64,000 bases of DNA from Sporobolomyces roseus. Lineage: Eukaryota; Basidiomycota; Microbotryomycetes; Sporidiobolales; Sporidiobolaceae. A program made the position numbers and the translations under genes. The notes beneath the pieces are model-generated. The model made no database searches. It saw only the letters and a list, made by a program, of their open reading frames with translations, and was not told where the DNA came from. Positions 10,778 to 25,625 of this stretch are shown here, piece by piece. The DNA lies in NCBI GenBank assembly GCA_016617785.1, contig JADILM010000004.1:1426001-1490000 (forward strand). The letters are read 5' to 3'. Every line of letters begins with the position of its first letter. Within the stretch, counting starts at the first letter, position 1.

Positions 10778-13170
10778 CTACCATGCTGAGAAGTCGCCGA
10801 ATCCTCCTGCTCTCTTCTTCTTCTTCTGCGCACCTCCTCCCTCATTTCCCCCTCCCCCTAGCTCAGCAAACAAATCGCTCGTTCTCGGTGTCGAAGATGG
10901 TTCTTTCCGTTTGATCGATGCTGAAATGGGGACTTGTGCGGCAGATGGGTTTGAGAGGTACTTTCCGACACCCTTCGCGGCGGAAGGGAGAGCGGCAGAT
11001 TCGAGAGTCGTTGTTGGTGCAGCGGCGAGATTCGTTCCAAACCATCTGTATCGCGAAGACGCGAGCAATCAGCCGAGGCTCTCTCGCAACGCAGGATCAC
11101 AGGTTAGAAGGGAGAGTGAACTCACGTAGTTCGATCCTTTCTCCGTTCCTCCTTTAACTTCTCCTTCTCTCCTCTCCCCAACCGTTCCTCTTCCTCCCTC
11201 TTCAATCGTCTCCCTAGCCGCTGCTTGTACTCCTCGAACGGATCTCCAAACACCTGAACATCTTCGAGGATGACCGGTTTCAGAGGTCGATCTGTCGCGG
11301 GATCGATTGGTACTCGCTCGAGTTTCGAAAAAACGTCTTGTCCTCCTACTAATCGACCAAATACCGTGTGTTTACCTATTGACGACGGATTGAATCAGTG
11401 TTTGGTGAAAGAAGGTAGAGAGGGACAAGAACCTTACCGTCGAGATGAGGACATTGATCCCTGAAAGTCAAGAAGAACTGACTACCATTCGTATTCGGTC
11501 CACTATTCGCCATCGACAACGTTCCCCGTTGATCATGTTTGTCTATGTGATTCATTGCTCGGTCAGCTTTTATCGGTTCCCGTCGAAATCTGAGAAGAGG
11601 GAGAAGTACGCACGAGCGTTACGAACGTTATATTCATCCTCGAATGGTTTACCCCAGATAGATTCACCTCCTCGACCTGTACCAGTAGGGTCTCCTCCTT
11701 GTAGCATGAATCCAGGAATCAATCGATGAAACTTGATATTCTGATATTTCCCTTCTTGTGCCAACTGTACGAATACAACGCGATCTCAGCGTCTCGCATT
11801 GAATCAGAGAAGAGCTGAATCATGTCGTGCGTACCTTAAGGAAATTATAGCAAGTCCTAGGAGCCCTCTCAGCGTACAACTCCAAATTCAAATCCCCATA
11901 ATTAGTCTTCATTCTCGCATAACCTTTCTCTCCCTTCTCCCTCACTTGCTCATACATCAGATCTTCTTCGTCCCACAGAGCATTCTCTACGGAAGTGGAG
12001 AGAGCTGAAGAGGTCGAGGTGAAAGAAGCGGCAGTTCGGTTTGTTGAGACTGTTGCGGTGTTGTAGGGTACGGGGCCGGAAGATTGGGAGATTAGGGATG
12101 AGGTTGAAGTGGAGGCGGAAGGTTTTGGTGCGGCGGAGGTCGAGGCAAGCGAAGTCGATGAAGAGGGTTTCGGTCCTTTAGCCTAAATCCAACAATGAGA
12201 GTTGAGTATTACTGTGATCGATACCAGCCACAATAAACGGATAGCGTACATCATTCTCTTTCTTCTCCTTATCTGCGATTGATTTGAGCACTCGTCCAAT
12301 CCCACTCGCTTCGACATTGATACCACTCAGAGCGTTCTCCTCAGTTTGAACTTCGAGATTCCGTCTCACGTAATCGAACTTGCTCACTATTAGCTCCGAT
12401 ACCGGGACTTGATCAGTACCGGGAACACGGTTAGTGATGAGTCCGGAAGAGAACTGACGATCTTTAGCTTGAATATTTAAAGGATCTTGCAACATGATGA
12501 TATCTTTCTTGACGAATGGTTCATCCGTCATGAGATCGTTCCAATTCTGAGGTTTGAGGTTCAACCTATCGATAGATTCCCGAGCATAAACGTTTCCAGA
12601 AGTCTTGATAGCAGCGATTGCTGTATGGTCGTTGAAAATCTTGAAAGTTACGGGATCGTGATATTGCTGTACATCATTGGAATCCCTGCATCAGCGTCAT
12701 TATACGGAGCAATTCAGATGGACTGGGACGTACACCTTCGGCATTTTGGAAGAAGTTGAGTTTGATCAATTCTCCAGCTGACAACTTCTTTCCCGTCATA
12801 GGATCTGTCCCATGCTGTTTCAGGAAGGGGATGATCGCCAGCAACTCGTAGATCGTTCCATCTTGAGTAGCGACAGGTGTCTCGAAAGGTTTGAGAGTGA
12901 GAGCGCAACTAGAGAACAGGAGAGAACGCAGAAGTCAGTGAGAGACTCCTCACGAGCGAACGTTGAGAGCATACCAGTCGAAGGGAAGTTTAGATAGGAT
13001 GACATCTCGTCGCTTTGCACCTACTCCTCCAGCAGTGTGTTGTCCATATTCTCCCGAATGTTCAGTCTGCAGAAAGGGAGACGAGCGAGTCAGCGAAGAT
13101 TCGGTTTGGACAGCCTTTTGACAGGTTAGCGTACATGAGTCACGTAGAGCTTATCAGTCTTCTTTCCCAT
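10778..13170 (-). CDS. PPIL2: U-box cyclophilin, PPIL2/Cyp60-type peptidyl-prolyl isomerase
   Basis: A two-domain nuclear protein found with the spliceosome. It joins a ubiquitin-ligase U-box to a cyclophilin fold. The protein starts [12 protein letters not shown] and has a U-box near residues 35-110 ([17 protein letters not shown], then a [10 protein letters not shown] segment). After a linker and a low-complexity Ser/Thr/Ala stretch comes the cyclophilin domain, with [19 protein letters not shown] (catalytic Arg of the family) and [14 protein letters not shown] basic C-terminal tail ends GGFGDFSAW. About nine exons are visible. A Leu/Ser-rich ORF on the opposite strand around 10783-10914 is antisense to the last exon. 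The 3' end converges with the neighbouring gene. Confidence 0.9.
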
Positions 13171-13398
13171 TGTTCAGGTTGATCGGGAGGTGGAGCGAGG
13201 TTGCAAGTTGATCGAAATTGAGGCGAGGAAGGATGGGAACAGCGAGGGCTTGCTTGAAGGGTCTAGTGGTAGAGTCTGCTACTGTCCAGAAATTGAATGA
13301 GCGTGCAGAGCGTATCAGTAGTGAATGGGTTGAGCCAAAAGATGAAACGAATCTCTTGTTTCCTCCAACACTCTCACCTCGCTTCCACTCGACCCAGA
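13171..13398. promoter_or_regulatory. Divergent promoter region, PPIL2 / LEO1
   Basis: This 228-bp space separates two divergent starts. A TTGCAAGTTG element lies at 13201-13210, about 30 bp before the PPIL2 ATG, and resembles the motif seen before many other starts in the window. The reading frame is open upstream of the LEO1 ATG to 13297, so a longer N-terminus cannot be excluded. Confidence 0.45.
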
Positions 13399-16679
<3,281 letters not shown>

Positions 16680-18706
16680 CTAGAAAGTTTCATCCCCTTC
16701 TGCCTCTTGTCGAAATTCTCTCCTTCGCTTGAAATACTCAATCTCTCCTTCCAATCGTTCAATCTCGTCGTACGCTCCCTCGAGCTTCCCCTTTTGCTCC
16801 TCGAGTTTCAAGCGCACCCGGCGAGAGAGTTCGTTGACTTGCGCGTGAGTAGTTGCCAGCTGATCTGAGAGAGCGTGCGATTCCGCTTCAGACGCTGTCA
16901 GCAGTTGTGATAATCTGTGGGCCACAATGTGCGAAACCATCAGCAGATACTCGAGGGAGCGAGAACGGATGGATTCGGGTTGGACTCACCGAGATCGATC
17001 AGCTTCGAGACGTTCGATGTAAGCTTGCGCTGTCGCTTCGAGCTCAGCTTGGTCTTTCTGGCGATCTGTAGTCTGTTGCAGCTGAACACGACAAAACCAA
17101 AGACGTAAGGATCGAATTGAGTCGAGAAGGAATAAGTAGGGAGATTTACCTCTTCGCATCGCTCCCGCAAAAGTGTTCGCTCGTGAACAGCTATAGCTAG
17201 CTCGTGCTTGATAGAATCGAGCTCGTTCTGTAGCACGGAGACTAGCTGCAGTAGGTCCTTACGAGATGATCTGAAATATCAAGAAGTCAGCGAAATCTCC
17301 CGGGTAAGAGACTCATGAGAACTCACGAATCATCGACGACCCCCGCTTTCGTAGCGAAGCCATCCTCGGGGTCTATACTACTTCCCTCAGACTCTGGTGC
17401 ACCCGAGAGCTGCCGAATCTACTCAAGCGTCCGATTTAGTTTCCGGAGCGATTCGCAGAAAAGCGAATTCTGACCAACCTTCCTCTCCATGTCTCGAATC
17501 TCTTCCTCCAATTTGACAGTCTCGGCAGATTCTTCAGCGTTGATCCTGCTGACTGCAGCAGGCTCCTGGAATTGAGAGCGAAACTGCGAGTTTGCGGTTC
17601 CGACAGTCGAAAGGTCGACGAGGGGAGAGGATGAGCGAATCCGATGCCGTTGAGAGTCGTTGTGATCTGCGGAAACCGTCTGGCGACGGTCGTATGTGGG
17701 GGCGAGACGAGAGGGTGATAATACGAGAATCTGATCGAGGGAAGCGTAGAGTTGTGACATTTCGTTCCGTCGTAGCTGCAATTCCATCGTTAAGCGGCCG
17801 AGCTATCGAGCGAACAGTGTCAGAGCAGATGGGGAGAGAGTGTCTTTAGACTGCAAGAAGACTCACCTCTGCTACCCTTGAACTGGTCATTTCCCGCATT
17901 TCAGCTCGCATGCATTCCAGCTCATTCGTGAGATCAGCGAGAATCGTCTCCCGAGAGATGGCGTCATCCAGATTGGAGTTGTTTGCGGGAGCCTCGTCTG
18001 CTGGAGCTGGCGCTTTCCGAGACTTTCTACAGCCTGCGAGATGCGCTTCAGCTCCTTTTCACATGCGAGGGAAACATCAGAATGAGGGGCGTACCTTTGA
18101 GAAGGACCAGTCGATCACCGGATCGTTCATTCGAGTCGTTCACCACCTTTCCATCAAATTTTCTGAGATTTCGCAACGCTGCTTCGGCTTCTTCCCTCAA
18201 AGTTCGCTCTTCTCGCCATCTCGCCTCCCACACCGAGCATAAAGCTTTCATCCCATCTCGTTCATCTATACGACTCTGCAATTGTAGAGTGTTCTGTTGC
18301 TTTTGAGCCGCTAGGGAGGTCTCTGCCAGAATCAGACGATCTGAGAGCGTATTCGAATGTGCGCTGAGGCGAGAAAGCGATTGACGGAGGGTCTGTATCT
18401 ACTGAATGACCACGCATAGTCAGCTCGGGGGCTCAAACGGGCTCAGAGCTGCTCTAAAAGATTCGGAAGTGGAGCTGGAAATTATCGCAGTGAAGGATAG
18501 GAGCTGACCTTCTGACGAGCCTGCTGTGCATCGTGAACTCTATCTTGTTCGTTTTCACGTGTACCTATAGCTGCTTTGAGCTGATGTAGAGCGAGTGAGA
18601 GGTGCTTGTCCGATTTGAGTGAAGTTTGTAGGGAAGCGAGAGGAGCCGTCGGATTGTGGGAGTGCAGCCAGATCGCAAGTGAGCTGATGTCGAGGTCTGA
18701 TGGCAT
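16680..18706 (-). CDS. Coiled-coil protein inside the inverted duplication, family not recognised
   Basis: The start is MPSDLDISSLAIWLHSHNPT (ATG at 18706) and the stop is TAG at 16680-16682. Six or so exons encode a protein dominated by long heptad-rich helices, for example VWEARWREERTLREEAEAAL, LEEEIRDMERK and DEIERLEGEIEYFKRRREF. A Ser-rich middle segment breaks the coils, and the C-terminus is Glu-rich and ends EGDETF. Such architecture fits a structural, spindle-pole, septum or vesicle-tether protein, but no family motif is visible. The last ~155 bp are duplicated in inverted orientation at 18786-18940. The upstream breakpoint of that copy lies only 80 bp before this start, so its promoter must be very short or reach into the duplicated arm. 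Confidence 0.7.
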
Positions 18707-18776
18707 GCTCTGACGAGCGCAGAGGTAGTAGTCAGGGAGAGAGAAATCTCGCTCAACAATTCGACATCAAAGTTTG

Positions 18777-18786
18777 TTCGCAAGGA
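18777..18786 (-). promoter_or_regulatory. TTGCGAAC-type motif before the coiled-coil gene
   Basis: On the minus strand this reads CTTGCGAA with a following C, about 70 bp upstream of the coiled-coil ATG. It abuts the breakpoint of the right duplicated arm at 18786. It resembles elements near several other starts in the window. Confidence 0.35.
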
Positions 18787-18940
18787 CGAACTCTCTCGCC
18801 GGGTGCGCTTGAAACTCGAGGAGCAAAAGGGGAAGCTCGAGGGAGCGTACGACGAGATTGAACGATTGGAAGGAGAGATTGAGTATTTCAAGCGAAGGAG
18901 AGAATTTCGACAAGAGGCAGAAGGGGATGAAACTTTCTAG
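18786..18940 (+). pseudogene. Truncated inverted copy of the coiled-coil gene's 3' end
   Basis: This piece encodes the last ~50 residues of the coiled-coil protein, from ELSRRVRLKLEEQKGKLEGA to the natural stop TAG at 18938-18940. It has no start codon or upstream exons of its own. It is the proximal end of the right arm. Its presence here, in opposite orientation and outside the parent gene, marks the right arm as the derived copy. Confidence 0.88.
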
Positions 18941-19814
<874 letters not shown>

Positions 19815-20534
19815 GATTGTTCTCGTTCTTTCGCTTGTTCGTTCCTGGGGTCGTCGTCGCCGTCGTCGTCGTTTGAAGGATGGTCGTCTCTTTTCGTTTT
19901 TCAATTCACCTTGTAGCTACATCTTTACCGTTGCCTCTTTACAACTTTTTTTGCACTCTCTCTCCCTCTTTGTTGATATCTCTACCTCTCTCTACCTCTC
20001 TCTACCTCTCTCTACCTCTCTCTACCTCTCTCTACCTCTCTCTACCTCTCTCTACCTCCTTTGCATTACTGCTGGAAAAAAATCAAACGCTTTTCGCTCG
20101 CAACTCTCCTTTTTCGCTGTCTTTCTCTCTTTCGTCGAGAGGATCGCTGTCTCTCGTCGTGCTCGTTTGATTCTCGTCTCGGAGTGCGCCCCGAACTCAT
20201 CCGAAAGATCATCGTCGTCCTCGTTGCCGATGTCGGAAGGTAACGAGCGATCCAAGAAGCTCAGTTCGCGAATGTCGAATCAACCCACTCTCGCTCTCCA
20301 TCGAGCACTTCATTGGTCGGAGCTGCCTCAATAAACTGTGACCAGTCCAAACTCGATGCGGCGGACTCATCTCGAGCGTTGCGATCCCGCGCTCTCTCCG
20401 CAAGATCAGAACTTGACGCATCTCTCGATGAGTCACACCCTGGTGAGGCCACGAACGAGCTAGATCGATATCAATATACATAATTCCACTCCTCAAACCC
20501 TAATGACCTATGTACGAAGGGATCCGAAAGCGAT
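19815..20534. other. 3' flank of right H4 and convergent SSADH 3' flank
   Basis: The first ~350 bp belong to the right duplicated arm and contain a minisatellite. The remaining sequence to 20534 is unique. It shows no convincing gene and is probably the 3' UTR space of two convergent genes. Confidence 0.5.
19981..20060. repeat. 10-bp minisatellite, unit TCTACCTCTC
   Basis: About eight head-to-tail copies of TCTACCTCTC lie in the 3' flank of the right H4 gene. The homologous place in the left arm (about 15580-15615) has only two or three imperfect copies, next to the GA tract. Confidence 0.9.
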
Positions 20535-22962
20535 TTACAATCCTCCGATCGAGATAAGCTTGATGTTTTGCCAATCTTGCAGACCGTATTTCGATCCCTC
20601 ACGACCGAAACCAGACTCCTTGACACCTCCGAAGGGGATTGCTGCTTGCGAAATAGCTCCAGTGTTTGCGCCAACCTGTGTGAGAGACATGGTCAGTTGG
20701 TGTTTGAGGGGGTGCGAGGAAAGAAGAAGCGTTACCATTCCAACCTCGAGAGCAGCCGCCACTCGGTGAAGACGAGAGAGGTTCTCGGTGAAGAAGTAAC
20801 CAGCCAATCCAACTTCGGTATCGTTCGCTCGTTCGATAACTTCCTCCTCAGTCTTGAATCGGTAGAGAGCAGCGAGAGGACCTGTGTGATTAGAAAACAT
20901 CAGCACGACATAATTGAAATCATGATATCAGCGTCACTCACCGAAAGTTTCCTCGTTGTCGATAGCGCAAGAGTTGACCTCTGTGAGAACGGTAGGTTCG
21001 TAGTAGTAACCAGGAAGATCAACCTTCTTTCCTCCTACCACGACCTTTGCACCGTTCTTGACAGCATCTTGAACATGTTGATCGACCTTGTCGACAGCAG
21101 CTTGGTGAATCAAAGGTCCGTGAGTGACTCCCTCTCCAGTTCCTTCTCCGACCTTGAAGTTTCGAACAGCTTCAGCAAGCTTTTGCGAGAAGGCTTCGTA
21201 GACACCATCTTGGACGTAGACTCGGTTCGCGCAGACGCTATCAAAGAAGGAGAGGGTCAGTCGCAAGCGCTTTGTCATGACTTTCCAAGAGATGCTTACC
21301 AAGTTTGACCAGATTGACTGCGTAATCGACGAGAACGTTAGAACTGGTTTGACGGGAAGCGAGAAGGACAAGACAAGCTTACCGGAACTTGCAGGCGATC
21401 ACACCAGCGACAGCCTTGTCGAGATCAGCATCGTCGAAAACGATGAAAGGAGCATTTCCTCCTAGTTCGAACGAAAGCTTCTTGAGAGTAGAGGAAGCTT
21501 GCTTCATGAGGATCTTTCCAACTCGGGTTGAACCAGTGAATGAGATCTTGTGAATCAAAGGGTTCTCGCACATCTCCTTTCCGACGTCGGCAGTGTGCTT
21601 CGAGGTGGTGATAACGTTGATCACACCGTCGGGAACACCAGCTTGTCGACAGATATCGGCCATTGCGAGGACAGAGTAAGGAGTTTCGGCGGGTGCTTTG
21701 AGCTAAGGAGGACGAGATTGACCGTTACTTTCATGGACGGTGGAAAAGTGGAGATGCAAGAACTCACAACGACAGTATTTCCAGCGGCAAGGGCAGCAGC
21801 AACCTTGCGAGTGACCATAGCGTTGGGAAACTAGGAAGGAGAAAGATCGAGATATCAGTATCGCGAGGCATCGATATCTCCGAGTCTTCGACCTACATTC
21901 CAAGGAGTGACTGTGAGAGAACCGAATTGTCAGTATGGCAAGTGGGTCAGGGATCGTTGAGATAGTTAACTCACTGATACCGCAAACACCGACAGGCTGT
22001 TTGATCGTGGTATTTTGAACACCCTTTGTCGCAGAAGGAATGACATCTCCGTAGTTTCGGACGACTTCTCCCGCGAACCAACTGGATGAATGGCAGGGGA
22101 AGATCAGACAACGTTCAAGAGCATGCAATTTGACGGGACTGACGAGAAATAACTAGCTGTGGAGTCGACAAGGAGAATATGGATCAGCTTTGAACGCGCG
22201 GATCAGAAGCTCAGTCGAGACTCACCTCCGTAAGTGATCTCTCCTCGGGAGTCAGCGAGAGGCTTTCCATTCTCAGCAGTGATGATCTATCGAATCCCGC
22301 AACATTGATCAGCCTCGTTTAGTCTTCTCGCGATTTTTCACCAACTCACTTGGGCCAAATCTTCATGATTCTCAGTCGTCAGTCTATGCATTCCGCAGAT
22401 ATGTCAGCTTGGGCAGCAAGAGAGCGACTGAACGGATGAGAGAACATACTGGAAGATTTTGGTCAAAATGGCCGCACGTTCATACTCGGTCGTCTTGCGC
22501 CAGGTCTTAAGAGCTTCAGCAGCATGCTTAACAGCTTGCTTGACGTCATCAACACCCATCTCGGGTAAGGAACCCATTGTTTTACCAGTTCCAGGGTCTT
22601 GCGGGGCCGAAGGAACGATTCATCAGCTACTCTCGTCCTTCGAAAGCACAGAAGAAGGGGATAATGACTCACTGATGACCTCGAACGTTTCAGTAGCGGT
22701 ACCTTTCGTCCATTGACCATTTAGTAAACCCGAAGTTAACCAAAGTTTGTCATTCTTGAGCTGAATCAAACGAGTGTAGGGTCAGCTGTTGGTCACAGAG
22801 AGCAAGAAAGAGTTGATAGCGTACCTGAGGAGAGCTAGGAGCGGTTGAAGTAGAAGCTTGTCGGGACATGTTGAGGTAAGCGCGAGAAGGAGCTACGAGA
22901 ATTGAAGGGTGAGAGATTCGTGTAGAGGTGAGGCGGGCAGTGGCAGATAGACTACGAAGCAT
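20535..22962 (-). CDS. UGA2: Mitochondrial succinate-semialdehyde dehydrogenase
   Basis: An NAD(P)-dependent aldehyde dehydrogenase that would oxidise succinate semialdehyde to succinate in the GABA shunt. A basic, Ser/Thr/Arg-rich presequence (MLRSLSATARLTSTRISHPS) suggests mitochondrial targeting. Visible landmarks are the cofactor-site segment ISFTGSTRVGKILMKQAS, the general-base Glu in SFELGGNAPFIVFDDADL, the nucleophile Cys in QSGQTCVCANRVYV, and the C-terminal FGGVKESGFGREGSKYG. The GVKESGxGREG end and FTGST signature favour SSADH over other ALDH classes. About ten exons are present. One is an 18-nt micro-exon (21300-21317) whose last bases TG are completed by C in the next exon to form the catalytic Cys codon. 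The leader is a pyrimidine tract around 23015-23060. Confidence 0.88.
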
Positions 22963-23098
22963 ACGAACTGATGCAGTCGAGCAAAAGAGTGATGGGATAG
23001 CGAGAGAACTTCTTCCTCCTTCTCTCTCCCTCTCTCTCTCTTTCTCCCCCTTTTTTTCTCTACTCGACTGTAGCCGCGAGCTAAAAATGCAGAATCTT

Positions 23099-24798
23099 CT
23101 ACTCTATTTCTACAATCCTAGGCTTACTATCAACCTCATCGTCCTTCTCAGCAAACCTAACTCCCGGCTTCTCGTCAACAATCAATTTACTCGAAATATC
23201 TTGACTCCTCTGTTTCGTCGCCTCTTCCCTTTTCTGTTCTTCCACCTCCCTCCTATTCGCGCCTCGTTCTGCTCGGTTTGCTATACTCGCTACTAGTCGA
23301 GTATCGACAGGCGATTTGGGATGAGCGAGGAAGGATGCGTAGAAGAGTAGTTTGTGCGAAGCCATCGACGCTTGATTTCGTTGCCCTTTCGAGAGAGGCG
23401 TGATGGTCGAAGGTCGAGATATGAGAGAGGGTTTCGGAGTGGGGGCTGTCGTCGATGCTGGAGCAGTCGCCGTCACAGAGGCAAAGAGGTGATGCAGGTC
23501 GGAAAGCGCGAGAAGGATGTTGGCGGAAGGATGAGATGCTAAAATGGCTTCAGCTGTTGAGCCGCCGGTATTTTCCGAGATTGAAGAGGGTTGAAGGAGC
23601 TTTGAGAGATCATGGAGGAGGAGAGCGACAAGTTGAGGGCTCGAGATCTTTGAGCAGCAGAAAGCGATCGGAAGGAGTCAGCGAGAGAAGACGCCCGAAA
23701 GCGTCAAGACAGTATGTACGCACGATAGACTGTTCCCTCGACGCAACATACTCGATCGCACTGTCGAGATTGTCGAGAGTCGTAGTGGAGCGTTCGACGA
23801 GGAAAGGAACGAGTTGAGAAAACATTTGGGTCGCCGGTATCCGTTCACTCGAACGTGGTGACAACGCAGAGAATGACGTCAATGATAACGTTCGTAATGT
23901 GTACGAATATGCTATCCTGTGAGAAGGGTGGTCGAGTCAGGCCAACGAGCAAGACAGAGCTGATCTCGAACGAGGACTTACAGAACGGCGACAATATTGT
24001 AAACGAGCGTTGGGCTTGGTTTCGGTTTCCCTTCAGCGTCTAGAGGTAACACCGGTAGGGAAGCGACCTCTTGCATTGGTGGTCTGCGAGCACTCTGGTC
24101 GAGTTTCTGCTCTTCTTCGTCGAAATCCTCCTCCTCGTCATCATCGATCCACCACGGCTGCTCTGTTTCGAGCTCCTGTGACACAAGTGCGTTGATGCGA
24201 TCCGGATCTGACAAAGTCGAGGTGAACGCGGCTTGTTGAGCGGGAGAAAGCAAAGCGAGGAGTTCGTCCGGCGGCAGAGCATCTACGAAACTACTCGTCA
24301 AGCACCTGAAAGCATTGCGGGGGATCTGAGTACTCACCTAGATCAACACCTTGCAATCGCTTCTCCAATTCAGCTCTCTCCTCGCTTCTCCCCTCTTGAT
24401 CTTCATCCTCATTTTCCTCCCCATTCTCCTCCTCAAACCGCTTGAGCATATCCATCATAGCTTTCTTCTCTTCTCCAGTCTTTCCCTCCGCACTCTTAAT
24501 CTCATCTACGAGAGTCTGACGGTCGAATCTCTCTGAACAATCTTCATGTTGAGGGGACTTGTAACAAGCTAGAGAGCAGTAAGGAAGGTTGCAAGTCGGG
24601 CAATGATAGCGACTGATCTGTTTGTTGCATCTATTTCGATCAAAGCAATGAAGGGATGAGATGCAAAGCCGATGAAACCGAGAGAAAGGTGAAAGTTCTC
24701 GCTTACATGGCACAGACGGGATTGTCAGCAGTGGAAACGATTGGTGGGCGCTTCCGTCGAGGCGGCTGATCTTTCGGTCGCGGAAGTCGAATTTGCAT
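23099..24798 (-). CDS. HIT zinc-finger protein, ZNHIT2-like
   Basis: A zf-HIT domain lies at the N-terminus: CAICNKQISRYHCPTCNLPY, then CSLACYKSPQHEDC, with the expected Cys/His spacing. An acidic linker, DALPPDELLALLSPAQQAAF and a long helical C-terminal region follow and end IVEIE. This order matches ZNHIT2, an R2TP/PAQosome-associated protein involved in assembly of complexes such as U5 snRNP. The cysteine pair is assembled across an intron (GCC AT|A TGC). The start is uncertain. The ATG at 24798 gives MQIRLPRPKDQPPRRKRPP. An alternative first exon starts at 25005 (MSEFRKGPSPETSDDSDD) and could splice from a GTAAGT donor (exon end 24925) to an acceptor before 24765, in frame. Confidence 0.75.
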
Positions 24799-25625
24799 GA
24801 TGTGAAGAAGTGGAAGGAAAGAAGAAAAGAGGCAAAACTTCGCAACGAGGGAAAGGTTTCATGCGTCTCTCTCGTCCGGTTCTCGCAAGTTGCTCATGAG
24901 CAGATGAAAACGCTCTATACTTACTTCACGCGGCGCTCGCCGGATCTCAATATCGTCGGAGTCGTCTGAAGTCTCAGGTGAGGGTCCTTTGCGAAACTCG
25001 CTCATTCCTTTCAACCTCACGGGTATCGATCGCGAAGGAGCCGGAAGCAGCGGTATCGAAGTCGCGTTAACGGCCAGAATAGTAGGTCGACGCAGGGGCT
25101 GCCGAGTCGAGGAAGCTCAGTACAGACCCCTTGAATCCATTCTTTTTCGAACGCCTTAGTTTCGGCGAGCGGTCTTTGAATCCACGCTCTCGTTTGTATC
25201 CAGATCGTGACCCTTCAAGAGCGGCTTGAGAGCGAAGTAGCGGCAAAAGACTCTAGCCGAGTCAAATACGAAGACGACCGCGCGAGAGGAGGCACGCAAG
25301 TCGAAATGCACGAAACATCTCTCGATTTCTTCCGCCTCTCGCGATACCCCTCACCCGTAGCAGAGAAAGGCACGAAAAGGAACTTCACTGTTGCATGAAG
25401 AAGAAGGTACATTATCGAACGAATCGACCAACTCTGGCAAAACCTGGACTTCTGGTAAAATTTCCGTCCTGTTGACCAAATGAGGGAAGACGAAGGGAAA
25501 GAGGAGAGAAAGGGGAAACCTTGCGAACGACGAGAAAACCTCCAAGGAATCAACGAGTAGTAGTGAAGCGAGTTTGATTAGACTATTTGAGGATGAGCTT
25601 GAGGCGATTTGTTGGAAAGCGGAAT
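24799..25625. other. ZNHIT2 upstream region and RBM39 3' flank, with uncertain coding signal
   Basis: The minus strand holds a possible alternative ZNHIT2 first exon (24925-25005). Its reading frame stays open farther upstream, to about 25100. The plus strand has an open frame at about 25204-25398 ending FTVA with a TGA, after which the same frame resumes (YIIERIDQLWQNLDFW, stop at 25459). An acceptor-like CAG precedes it at 25203. A CGTTGCGAAGT motif lies at 24837-24847 on the minus strand. I cannot decide whether a small gene or pseudogene is present. Confidence 0.35.

Noticed and set aside
10783..10914. A short plus-strand ORF with an apparent signal-like N-terminus
   Set aside because: It lies entirely antisense to the last exon of PPIL2, which has strong family support. 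The Leu/Ser-rich sequence is the reverse of a Glu/Lys/Arg-rich coding stretch.
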